From positions 1,054,001-1,118,000 of the forward strand of contig NZ_CP025938.1 in assembly GCF_002893765.1 (NCBI RefSeq): a DNA stretch of 64,000 nucleotides, written 5' to 3'. Shown here piece by piece: positions 53,601 through 60,379 of this stretch. Positions within the stretch are counted from its first letter, which is position 1; each line of letters begins with the position of its first letter. Origin of the DNA: Tamlana carrageenivorans (lineage in GTDB: Bacteria > Bacteroidota > Bacteroidia > Flavobacteriales > Flavobacteriaceae). Made by a program: the position numbers and the translations under genes. Below the pieces are notes generated by a model, which worked only from the letters and a program-made list of their open reading frames with translations, was not told the DNA's origin and searched no databases.

Positions 53601-53957
53601 TTAGAACCTTACATTAGCTTGTACTACGAAGTTGGTAATCAAGAAAAAGCTCGTAAATTATTTAAAGATGTCGCTAAAAAATACCAAGAAAACTTAAGTT
53701 ATTATAGCGGCTTAAAAATTGAAAACCAAGAGCGTTTATTTGAAGATATTTATACCGATATCCAGCGCTACAAAGGCTTAATTGATGTTTTAATTCAGTA
53801 TGATATTAAATTCGCTGAAAGTGAAGGTGATATTTTTAACAACCACTTACGAGCCTTTAAGCATTTTTATGGTGAAGATGAACCTGAAGATGCTGTAGAA
53901 CCCGTAACACCGCCTGAAGCGGTTGAAGGTTTACAGATTATAGACAGTCTGAAATAA
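50649..53957 (+). CDS. DUF2723 family membrane protein (GT117-type)
   Basis: A 1102-residue integral membrane protein. The N-terminal DUF2723 part has LTVEPTVSFWDAGEYI and KLEVGHPPGAPLFQMLGAFF (about residues 26-65), with the acidic DAGE motif expected for a C-type, lipid-sugar-dependent glycosyltransferase. About ten helices lie in residues 10-330 and more near 540-650. The C-terminal 300 residues are soluble with TPR-like helices (EQLINEGKLDKAEEIADIAM). The family is placed in GT117 and thought to act in protein O-glycosylation of Bacteroidota, but the acceptor is not shown here. A deacetylase gene follows by 17 bases. Confidence 0.88.
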   Translation: MANFDYKKWNTILGWFSFLIALTTYSLTVEPTVSFWDAGEYILTSAKLEVGHPPGAPLFQMLGAFFSMFALEPSQVGFMMNMMSAVASAFTILFMFWTITLLLKKMVVQDDNMTQSKAIAILGSGFVGSLAFSFTDSFWFNAVETEVYAMATLIMSVLFWLGLRWEQDMDKPRGNRWLILIAFIIGLSFGVHFMGLLTIPAIGLIYYFKNYKTITVKNFIIANAVAVGILLFVFKLLAPNILKIFSVFEIFFVNTVGLPFNSGSIIAGISLVALIYYALRYTRNKSYVHLNTAILCVTFVIIGFATWIMLPIRANANVVVNENNPNSARELLAYYNLEQYPETHLFYGPQFTDQYAYLDENNPYVDDKPNYEKDEEAGKYVIVNDYKNAKQNYNSKHASILPRMWSAEHAENYMMFTGFLKFKLKPEYQMENELRASVANFQKDVAMGNVDYEDYNNFLKRFKDYIDIEKPSLFSNISYLFEYQLGYMYWRYFMWNFTGRQDDIQGRYDNHGNWISGINFIDEWHLGLPQENLPSDVKNNKARNTYYFLPLLLGLLGFFFLFNKDKKIFWVTLVFFLFTGLAIQVYTNVRPFEPRERDYSVVGSFYVFALWIGFGVYAAYDFIKTYIPKKIAAPLVSALCFILVPINLAASNWDDHDRSGKYTANSMAKMYLDSCAENAILFTIGDNDTFALWYAQEIEGYRTDVRVVNTSLFQTDWYIDQMKRKAYESDPIPSQLTHDLYRFGTNDYIIIQPVIKDTLQVKQFLDFVGSNNPKTKYKYVLQQQGVDLSKVRSQDANATYLPTPHLRIPVNKENVLKYGIVKEKDADKIVPHIDITVSGGALYKNRLLMLDIVANNEWKRPIYFTGGSFGDDDYLWMKDYLQLDGLCYKLVPIRTPIDKNNPFDMGRVDSDLMYEKVKKWYWGNSGSPDIYHDVETRKNSITYRGNLARLGEQLINEGKLDKAEEIADIAMKNMPVEYFGYYTLLEPYISLYYEVGNQEKARKLFKDVAKKYQENLSYYSGLKIENQERLFEDIYTDIQRYKGLIDVLIQYDIKFAESEGDIFNNHLRAFKHFYGEDEPEDAVEPVTPPEAVEGLQIIDSLK

Positions 53958-53974
53958 TTTTAAATTAAGGTGGT

Positions 53975-54637
53975 ATGCCCTTAATTCCTGTAAAAGTTCC
54001 GTTGGTAGTAAAAAAGATGTTCCCAAAGTATATTTGGGACATCCCTACCAACGATAAAACCATCTACCTCACTTTCGACGATGGCCCCACACCAGAGGTT
54101 ACCCAATGGACTTTAAAGAAACTGGCCGAATATCAAGCTCAAGCTACATTTTTCTGTATTGGAAATAATATAGAAAAACACCCCGGTATTTTTAAAGCCA
54201 TTGTAAAAGACGGCCATGCCATAGGAAACCATACTTATCATCACCTTAAGGGCTGGAAAACCAAAACAGAACCCTATCTTAAAGATGTTGCGAGAGCCCA
54301 AAACCTCATCAACGACATACTAGATCAAGATCAGGATCTAAAACCTCAATCCCAAAAACTATTTCGTCCACCATACGGCAGAATTAAAAATTCACAAGGC
54401 AAAAAACTAATCGCCTTAGGTTATAAAATCATCATGTGGGATGTTATCTCGTTTGATTGGGATCGGGAAATAAGCCAAGAAAAGTGTCTCGACCACGTAC
54501 TTTCAAATGCCGTACCTGGAAGTATTATTGTATTTCACGATAGTGTAAAAGCCGCAAAAAATATGCAATATGCGCTACCTAAAGTTTTAGAATATTACAC
54601 AAAGCAAGGCTTTTCATTTAAAGCTTTGAGCTTCTAA
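53975..54637 (+). CDS. Polysaccharide deacetylase (CE4/NodB family)
   Basis: A 220-residue metal-dependent deacetylase of the NodB fold. Motifs are TFDDGP (Asp-Asp, residues about 32-37), NHTYHH (metal-binding histidines), RPPYGRI and the late VFHDS. There is no clear signal peptide, so it could act inside or be peripheral; likely substrates are N-acetylated glycans such as peptidoglycan or polysaccharide precursors. The gene probably shares a transcript with the DUF2723 gene. Its stop codon overlaps that of the convergent thioredoxin-like gene by four bases. Confidence 0.9.
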   Translation: MPLIPVKVPLVVKKMFPKYIWDIPTNDKTIYLTFDDGPTPEVTQWTLKKLAEYQAQATFFCIGNNIEKHPGIFKAIVKDGHAIGNHTYHHLKGWKTKTEPYLKDVARAQNLINDILDQDQDLKPQSQKLFRPPYGRIKNSQGKKLIALGYKIIMWDVISFDWDREISQEKCLDHVLSNAVPGSIIVFHDSVKAAKNMQYALPKVLEYYTKQGFSFKALSF

Positions 54638-54930
54638 ATATAATCTTGAATAATACCAATAAGCGTATTAGCATCCTGCTCACCACTATAACGCCATTTC
54701 ATTTCGCCATCTTTGTAAATCATAAGCGTAGGCAAAGCCTTTACACGCAAAGCATCGGCAAGCGCTTTGTTTTTTTCAATATCAATTTTAATAACTTTCG
54801 CTTTATCCCCTAAAGCGGCAGCCACATCTCTAAGTGTGAGATTCATGGATTCTGATTGCGAATGCCATTCGGTATAAAAATCTAATAATACCGGAATATT
54901 CACATCTATAAGTTCCCCAAATTTTGACAT
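54634..54930 (-). CDS. Thioredoxin-fold protein without cysteines
   Basis: From the ATG at 54930 the product is 98 residues, MSKFGELIDVN onward, matching the thioredoxin fold: IPVLLDFYTEW, VIKIDIEKNKALADALRVKA and LPTLMIYKDGE with the cis-proline. The place of the active-site WCGPC is WHSQS (residues 22-26) and there is no cysteine at all. It therefore cannot be a disulfide oxidoreductase; a chaperone or scaffolding role is possible. An upstream in-frame ATG at 54951 would add seven residues. Confidence 0.85.
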   Translation of the reverse strand: MSKFGELIDVNIPVLLDFYTEWHSQSESMNLTLRDVAAALGDKAKVIKIDIEKNKALADALRVKALPTLMIYKDGEMKWRYSGEQDANTLIGIIQDYI

Positions 54931-55081
54931 ATTCTGTAGTTTATTTTTCAATTACACTATTAAAAAATTTCGCTTAGATTTGTTTAGACATCTATTGATT
55001 ACGAGCTATTAATTACCAGTGTATTAGCATAAAAATACGCAATTTCTAGTCAATTGCAATTTTTTAAGGAAATTATAGCTT

Positions 55082-56317
55082 TTAAGCCACTCCGGACCCC
55101 TTTTTTAGTTCAATAACGGTTATTTCCGGCCAAATACCCACACGCCCGGGGAAAGCCAGATATCCAAATCCGCGATTCACATTAATAAATTGGTCTTTCT
55201 CTTTATAGATACCTGCCCAATATTTGTAACGCCATTTTACAGGACTCCATTTAAACCAGCCTGGAATTTCAATCCCAAACTGCATCCCATGGGTATGTCC
55301 GCTTAACGTTAAATGGTAGTGGTAATCGTCATCAATCACTTGTTTTTCCCAATGTGTAGGGTCATGACTCATTAATATTTTGAAATCTGATGCCTTAACA
55401 TTCTGAGATGCTTTTTTTAAATCGCCAACCTGCTTAAAACCACCTACGCCCCAGTTTTCTACGCCTACCAAGGCAATACGTTCGCCATTTTTTTCTAAAA
55501 AGTTAGTTTCATTCAGTAACAAATTAAAGCCCATCTCTTTTTGAATCGCCTTTAAGTCGTCAAGGTTTTTCTTTTTTGCGGCAGCAGACTCCCACTTCAC
55601 ATAATCGCCATAATCATGATTTCCTAAAACGGAATACAAGCCATCTTTCGCTTTTAATCGTCCGAAAACAGACTTATAGGGTATCAGTTCTTCGGCTTTA
55701 TTATTCACCATATCACCAGTGAAGAGAATCACATCGCTATCTTGTTCATTAATTAAATCGACCGCATATTCCACCTTTTCCATATCATCAAAACTTCCCG
55801 AATGAATATCACTTAATTGGGTGAGTTTATAACCATCGAAAGCCTCTGGAAGATCTTCAAAATACATGGTATATTTTAAAACTTTGTAATTGTATCGTCC
55901 TTTATAAATCCCATAAATAATAGACGCAAAAGGAATGGCAGCAAGGCCCAAGGCTATTTTGCTTATAAATTGGCGACGCGAAGCCATATATTTTCCTTGT
56001 TCATTCTGTCCTTCGGTAAAATACCTGTATAAGGCTTGCGGCACTCTAAAAACATCTTCCAAAAACATGGCTCCTATTAAAAAAATAAAGGGTACAACCA
56101 CGGCTATTAAAAAACCAACCGCATAACCATGAGTATGTGAAAATCCATCGCTACGGTTAAAACCATAAAACTGAAAAACGAAATTACCAAGTACAAAAAG
56201 GGTAATCACCCAATATAAAGCAAGAAGTATATTATTTTTTGTAACGGTTCTAAACGCTTGGAAAGCATAAAAATCGGCCACTAAAAAAATAACAATAAAA
56301 ATAATCCAACGTATCAT
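55082..56317 (-). CDS. Membrane-bound metallophosphoesterase
   Basis: A 411-residue protein with four or five helices in the first 150 residues and a calcineurin-like phosphoesterase domain after that. Metal-binding motifs are LSDIHSG (about residue 170), FTGDMVNNK, LGNHDYGDY, MSHDPTHW and SGHTHGMQFG, in the proper order and all intact. The helix-plus-esterase plan resembles YkuE/YaeI-type enzymes, some of which act on lipid-linked phosphates. It stands alone, with a 130-base gap to the thioredoxin-fold gene and no obvious operon partner. Confidence 0.9.
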   Translation of the reverse strand: MIRWIIFIVIFLVADFYAFQAFRTVTKNNILLALYWVITLFVLGNFVFQFYGFNRSDGFSHTHGYAVGFLIAVVVPFIFLIGAMFLEDVFRVPQALYRYFTEGQNEQGKYMASRRQFISKIALGLAAIPFASIIYGIYKGRYNYKVLKYTMYFEDLPEAFDGYKLTQLSDIHSGSFDDMEKVEYAVDLINEQDSDVILFTGDMVNNKAEELIPYKSVFGRLKAKDGLYSVLGNHDYGDYVKWESAAAKKKNLDDLKAIQKEMGFNLLLNETNFLEKNGERIALVGVENWGVGGFKQVGDLKKASQNVKASDFKILMSHDPTHWEKQVIDDDYHYHLTLSGHTHGMQFGIEIPGWFKWSPVKWRYKYWAGIYKEKDQFINVNRGFGYLAFPGRVGIWPEITVIELKKGSGVA

Positions 56318-56866
56318 TAAAATTTTTTTCTAAAGATAGTCGTATAATCAGGGAATAGTTAACGTAGGCTTTTTTATTTAACGAATCGTTAAGAATTGAC
56401 ATGCTTTATTTGAATGATAATAATGTTCATTTTTTTAGTTCACACCTTATTATTTTAAATTAATGAGTTCATGAATGTCCTTCGTCGATTTCATTGATAA
56501 AAAAACGAACCAATCCTTCGACTTCGCTCTGGACAAGCAAATCTAGGCTTACGAACCTTTATCTAAATTTTTCGTTCGTCACCTAAATTTTAGGAACTCG
56601 CTATGAGAATTTAAAGTTCAAAGAAAACTCCGTTCAGCTCAAACAGCCTGAAATTTTACCGTGTTTTCACTTCAAATTTCACGATAAATCTTCGATAGGC
56701 CATGTACCACGTTTCAAAAAAAAGGCAACTGCAGACCTTTTAAATAAATCTTTTTGATGTTAACTATTTTAAACCATAAAACCCCACCCTCAGCAAAGCA
56801 AGGTATTATATTTCTTAAATTAAGCCTAAGTTTTCGTAGTTTTGACTTTCTATCAAAACAAATACA
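56318..56866. other. 549-base intergenic region without a gene
   Basis: I find no convincing gene on either strand. The middle part, about 56510-56715, is less AT-rich than the rest. It begins with CTTCGACTTCGCTC (56516-56529), nearly the same as TTTCGACTGCGCTC at 50340-50353, and looks like a dispersed repeat or relic rather than plain spacer. The last 30 bases hold the polA promoter. Confidence 0.45.
56815..56844 (+). promoter_or_regulatory. polA: Putative polA promoter
   Basis: TAGTTTTG (56837-56844) matches TAnnTTTG and is preceded at exactly 19 bases by TTA, one base from TTG. The polA start codon is 22 bases downstream. Confidence 0.5.
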
Positions 56867-59722
56867 ATGTCCGATCAAAAACGTCTTTTTTTAGTCGATG
56901 CTTATGCATTAATTTTCCGTGGTTATTACGCTTTTATAAAGAATCCAAGAATCAATTCCAAGGGTGAAGACACCTCGGCCATTATGGGGTTCATGAACTC
57001 TTTATTAGATGTAATAAAGCGTGAACGCCCAGATCATTTAGCAGTTTGTTTTGATAAAGGCGGCAGCGCCGATCGTGTTGAAATGTTCGAGGCTTACAAA
57101 GCCAACAGAGATGAAACACCCGAAGGCATAAAAACAGCTGTACCATACATTTACGAGATATTAAAAGCCATGCACATTCCTATTATGGTTAAGGACGGTT
57201 ATGAAGCCGATGATGTAATTGGTACCCTTTCCCGTCAAGCGGAAAAAGAAGGTTATAAAACCTACATGGTAACTCCCGATAAAGATTTTGCCCAGTTAGT
57301 AACCGAAAATATTTTTATGTACCGCCCTGTTTTTGGAGGCGGTTACGAAACTTGGGGCATTCCTGAGGTGAAAGCCAAGTTTGAAGTGGAAGATCCCTTG
57401 CAGGTGATCGATTTCCTTGGTATGATGGGTGATGCCAGTGATAACATCCCTGGACTTCCAGGCGTTGGCGAAAAAACAGCCAAAAAATTTATTGCTCAGT
57501 TTGGAAGCATGGAAGGTTTGCTTGCTAATACCGATCAGCTTAAAGGGAAGATGAAAGAGAAAGTGGAGGCTAACGGTGAATTGGGCTTACTTTCTAAAAA
57601 ACTTGCCACTATTATGCTGGATGTGCCGGTGGAATTTAATGCCAAAGATTTTGAATTAGATCAACCGGATATTGAGGCGGTAACCAAGATTTTCCAAGAA
57701 TTAGAGTTTAGACGATTAATTGATAATTTCACCAAGACATTTGCTGTTGAAGGGGTTCCGGGAACATCAACCGAAACTACTAAAGCTTCAGAAGTAGCAG
57801 AAACCAAAGAAACGCCTAAAGAAGTAAAGGCTGCTGGAGCAGGGCAATTCTCTTTGTTTGGAGCAGATCCCGCTTCCGCGGAAGCGCCAACAACAAACAC
57901 TTTCGAGCGCAAAAACATAGCCAACACCCCACATTTTTACCAAAGTGTCCCTTCGGGCATGGCCACCAAATTGTTTATTAAAAATTTATTGAGCCAAACC
58001 AGCGTGTGTTTTGATACCGAAACCACAGGTTTAAATCCGTTATCGGCCGAATTGGTAGGCATTGCATTTTCATGGGAAGTAGGCAAAGGCTTTTACTTAC
58101 CGTTTCCAGAAAACAGAGACGAAGCTCAAGAACTGATAGAACAATTACGTCCGTTTTTTGAAAATGAAGCCATCGAAAAAGTGGGGCAGAATTTAAAATA
58201 CGACATTAAAGTTTTAGCCAAATACAACATTTCGGTAAAAGGCAAATTGTTCGATACCATGCTCGCGCATTATTTAATTAACGCCGATATGCGTCATAAC
58301 ATGGATGTTTTAGCCGAAACCTATTTGAATTACACGCCAGTTTCTATTGAAACTTTAATTGGTAAAAAAGGTAAAAATCAGTTATCAATGCGTGACGTCG
58401 ATTTAGAAAAACAAACCGAATACGCCGTTGAAGATGCCGATATTACCTTACAGCTTAAAGAACATTTTAAAAATGAATTGGGCGAGGCTAATACCCAAAC
58501 CTTATTTGATGATATTGAAATTCCGCTACTTCGTGTATTAGCGGCTATGGAATTGGAAGGCATTAATTTAGATAAGGCCTTTTTAAACAGCCTTTCGGAG
58601 CAACTTAATAGTGACATCGCTACCCTAGAAACCCGTATTTACGAAACGGCTGGCGAGACCTTTAATATTGCATCGCCAAAACAATTGGGTGTAGTGCTTT
58701 TTGAGAAACTGAAACTGGTAGACAAGCCTAAAAAAACCAAAACGGGACAGTATAAAACGGGTGAAGATATCCTGAGTTATTTAGCCAAGGAGCACCCTAT
58801 TGTTCAGGACATATTAGACTTTAGAGGTTTATCGAAATTAAAAAGCACTTATGTAGACGCTTTACCAAATCAAATTGATGAAGTTACCGCACGCGTGCAC
58901 ACCGATTATATGCAAACAGTAGCCGCGACAGGGCGTTTGAGTAGTAACAACCCGAATTTACAAAACATCCCGATTCGTACCGAACGTGGCCGACAAGTTA
59001 GAAAAGCTTTTATCCCGCGAAACGAAGATTATATTTTACTAGCTGCCGATTACTCGCAAATAGAACTGCGTATTATTGCGGCTTTAAGCAAGGAAGAAAC
59101 CATGATTTCGGCGTTTAAAAATGGCGAAGATATTCATGCTTCAACCGCTTCTAAAGTCTTTAATGTGCCTTTAGAAGAAGTAACTCGCGAACAGCGTAGC
59201 CATGCTAAAACGGTTAATTTTGGTATTATTTATGGCGTTTCGGCATTCGGACTAAGCAATCAAACCGATTTATCTCGAGGGGAAGCCAAAGAGCTTATCG
59301 ACACCTATTACGAAACCTACCCGAAGCTTCGCGCTTACATTAGCGAACAGGTAGATTTTGCTCGCGATAACGGTTATGTGCAAACCCTTTTAGGGCGTCG
59401 CCGTTATTTAAAAGACATCAACTCCAGAAATGCCGTAGTTCGTGGTGCAGCAGAACGTAACGCCGTAAACGCTCCCATACAAGGTAGTGCCGCCGATATT
59501 ATAAAAATTGCCATGATTAACATCTATAATAAGCTGGAAGCTGGAAATTATAAAACTAAAATGCTCTTACAAGTGCATGATGAATTGGTATTTGATGTGT
59601 ATAAACCAGAACTAGAAACCATAAGTACTTTAGTAAAAACGGAGATGGAGAACGCTTATACTTTAGAGGTTCCTCTTGATGTAGAATTAGGTACTGGTCG
59701 TGATTGGTTGGAGGCGCATTAA
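56867..59722 (+). CDS. polA: DNA polymerase I
   Basis: A 951-residue repair and Okazaki-fragment-processing polymerase with all three parts. The 5' nuclease (about 1-295) has DAYALIFRGYY and FLGMMGDASDNIPGLPGVGE. The 3'-5' exonuclease has its FDTETTG motif intact (near residue 382), so proofreading should work. The polymerase part has AADYSQIELR (about 727) and QVHDELVFDV (about 900). A linker of some 60 residues (about 300-360) of low complexity contains a 16-bp DNA palindrome at 57871-57886. Small genes of the accessory module follow within 20 bases. Confidence 0.97.
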   Translation: MSDQKRLFLVDAYALIFRGYYAFIKNPRINSKGEDTSAIMGFMNSLLDVIKRERPDHLAVCFDKGGSADRVEMFEAYKANRDETPEGIKTAVPYIYEILKAMHIPIMVKDGYEADDVIGTLSRQAEKEGYKTYMVTPDKDFAQLVTENIFMYRPVFGGGYETWGIPEVKAKFEVEDPLQVIDFLGMMGDASDNIPGLPGVGEKTAKKFIAQFGSMEGLLANTDQLKGKMKEKVEANGELGLLSKKLATIMLDVPVEFNAKDFELDQPDIEAVTKIFQELEFRRLIDNFTKTFAVEGVPGTSTETTKASEVAETKETPKEVKAAGAGQFSLFGADPASAEAPTTNTFERKNIANTPHFYQSVPSGMATKLFIKNLLSQTSVCFDTETTGLNPLSAELVGIAFSWEVGKGFYLPFPENRDEAQELIEQLRPFFENEAIEKVGQNLKYDIKVLAKYNISVKGKLFDTMLAHYLINADMRHNMDVLAETYLNYTPVSIETLIGKKGKNQLSMRDVDLEKQTEYAVEDADITLQLKEHFKNELGEANTQTLFDDIEIPLLRVLAAMELEGINLDKAFLNSLSEQLNSDIATLETRIYETAGETFNIASPKQLGVVLFEKLKLVDKPKKTKTGQYKTGEDILSYLAKEHPIVQDILDFRGLSKLKSTYVDALPNQIDEVTARVHTDYMQTVAATGRLSSNNPNLQNIPIRTERGRQVRKAFIPRNEDYILLAADYSQIELRIIAALSKEETMISAFKNGEDIHASTASKVFNVPLEEVTREQRSHAKTVNFGIIYGVSAFGLSNQTDLSRGEAKELIDTYYETYPKLRAYISEQVDFARDNGYVQTLLGRRRYLKDINSRNAVVRGAAERNAVNAPIQGSAADIIKIAMINIYNKLEAGNYKTKMLLQVHDELVFDVYKPELETISTLVKTEMENAYTLEVPLDVELGTGRDWLEAH
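57871..57886. repeat. Perfect 16-bp palindrome inside polA
   Basis: CGCTTCCGCGGAAGCG is its own reverse complement and lies in the low-complexity linker of polA, encoding part of DPASAEAP. It is far richer in G+C than its surroundings and looks like an in-frame insertion of a dispersed palindromic element. Confidence 0.7.
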
Positions 59723-59740
59723 TTGGAAAAATATTCAAAA

Positions 59741-59989
59741 ATGAACCAATTTGAAGTATTTCACACAGAATATTTAAGACCTTCAAGAACAATAGAAACG
59801 GTACTAGTTAAAAATGAATACTCAAGTGAAGTTTTCTTTGTTTACAATTATGAAGGAATTTCTTTTAGAGTATTTAAAACGCATCTAGGCTTAATAAATT
59901 TTTTCTTAGATAAATTAGATAGCGATTTTCATTTTAGCTCAAAAAATGAACTTGATGATTTTTTATCTGAAGTCAAATTAGCTGCCTAG
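59741..59989 (+). CDS. Hypothetical 82-residue protein
   Basis: The ATG at 59741 gives MNQFEVFHTEYLRPSRTIET with no cysteine, signal peptide or membrane helix. The sequence is aromatic-rich (VFFVYNYEGISFRVF) with strand-like then helix-like segments and ends KLAA. A TTG at 59723 would add six residues. It starts 18 bases after the polA stop and ends three bases before the NUDIX gene, so it probably belongs to their transcript. I do not recognise the family. Confidence 0.65.
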   Translation: MNQFEVFHTEYLRPSRTIETVLVKNEYSSEVFFVYNYEGISFRVFKTHLGLINFFLDKLDSDFHFSSKNELDDFLSEVKLAA

Positions 59990-59992
59990 AAC

Positions 59993-60379
59993 ATGAAAAC
60001 CATTTCCGTTACATGTGCTATCATTAAATTTGATGATAAAACCTTAGCCGTTCAAAGAAGTAAAGCAATGAAACTTCCTTTGAAATGGGAATTCGCAGGC
60101 GGTAAAATTGAAGCTGGAGAAACAGAAACAGACTGTATTCACAGGGAGATTTTTGAAGAATTAAACATCCAAATTGAGCTCCTACAAAGATTGACTCCTG
60201 TAATTCATGAATACCCAGGTTTCAAAATTAAACTCATCCCCTTCATTGCTAAATTTGTTTCAGGAGAATTGCAACTTAAGGAACATACTGATTTTATCTT
60301 AGCCGATAAAGAAGAGTTACCTAATTTAGATTGGGCAGAAGCAGATTTACCAATTTTAAAAGAATATTTATCATTATGA
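59993..60379 (+). CDS. NUDIX hydrolase, MutT-like (deoxy)nucleotide pyrophosphohydrolase
   Basis: A 128-residue NUDIX enzyme. The Nudix box runs from Gly37 to Ile59: GKIEAGETETDCIHREIFEE then LNI, with all catalytic Glu and Arg in place but Asn instead of the final Gly. MutT-type sequence around it (KWEFAGG, VIHEYPGFKIKLIPF) suggests hydrolysis of nucleoside triphosphates to monophosphates. The gene's stop codon overlaps the helicase start as ATGA, so the two are translationally coupled. I infer that it edits or depletes nucleotides for, or in response to, the helicase-nuclease; this has not been shown. Confidence 0.9.
   Translation: MKTISVTCAIIKFDDKTLAVQRSKAMKLPLKWEFAGGKIEAGETETDCIHREIFEELNIQIELLQRLTPVIHEYPGFKIKLIPFIAKFVSGELQLKEHTDFILADKEELPNLDWAEADLPILKEYLSL

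Noticed and set aside
60331..60375. Upstream start for the helicase gene
   Set aside because: It would overlap the NUDIX gene by 49 bases, whereas the ATG at 60376 forms a standard ATGA coupling.
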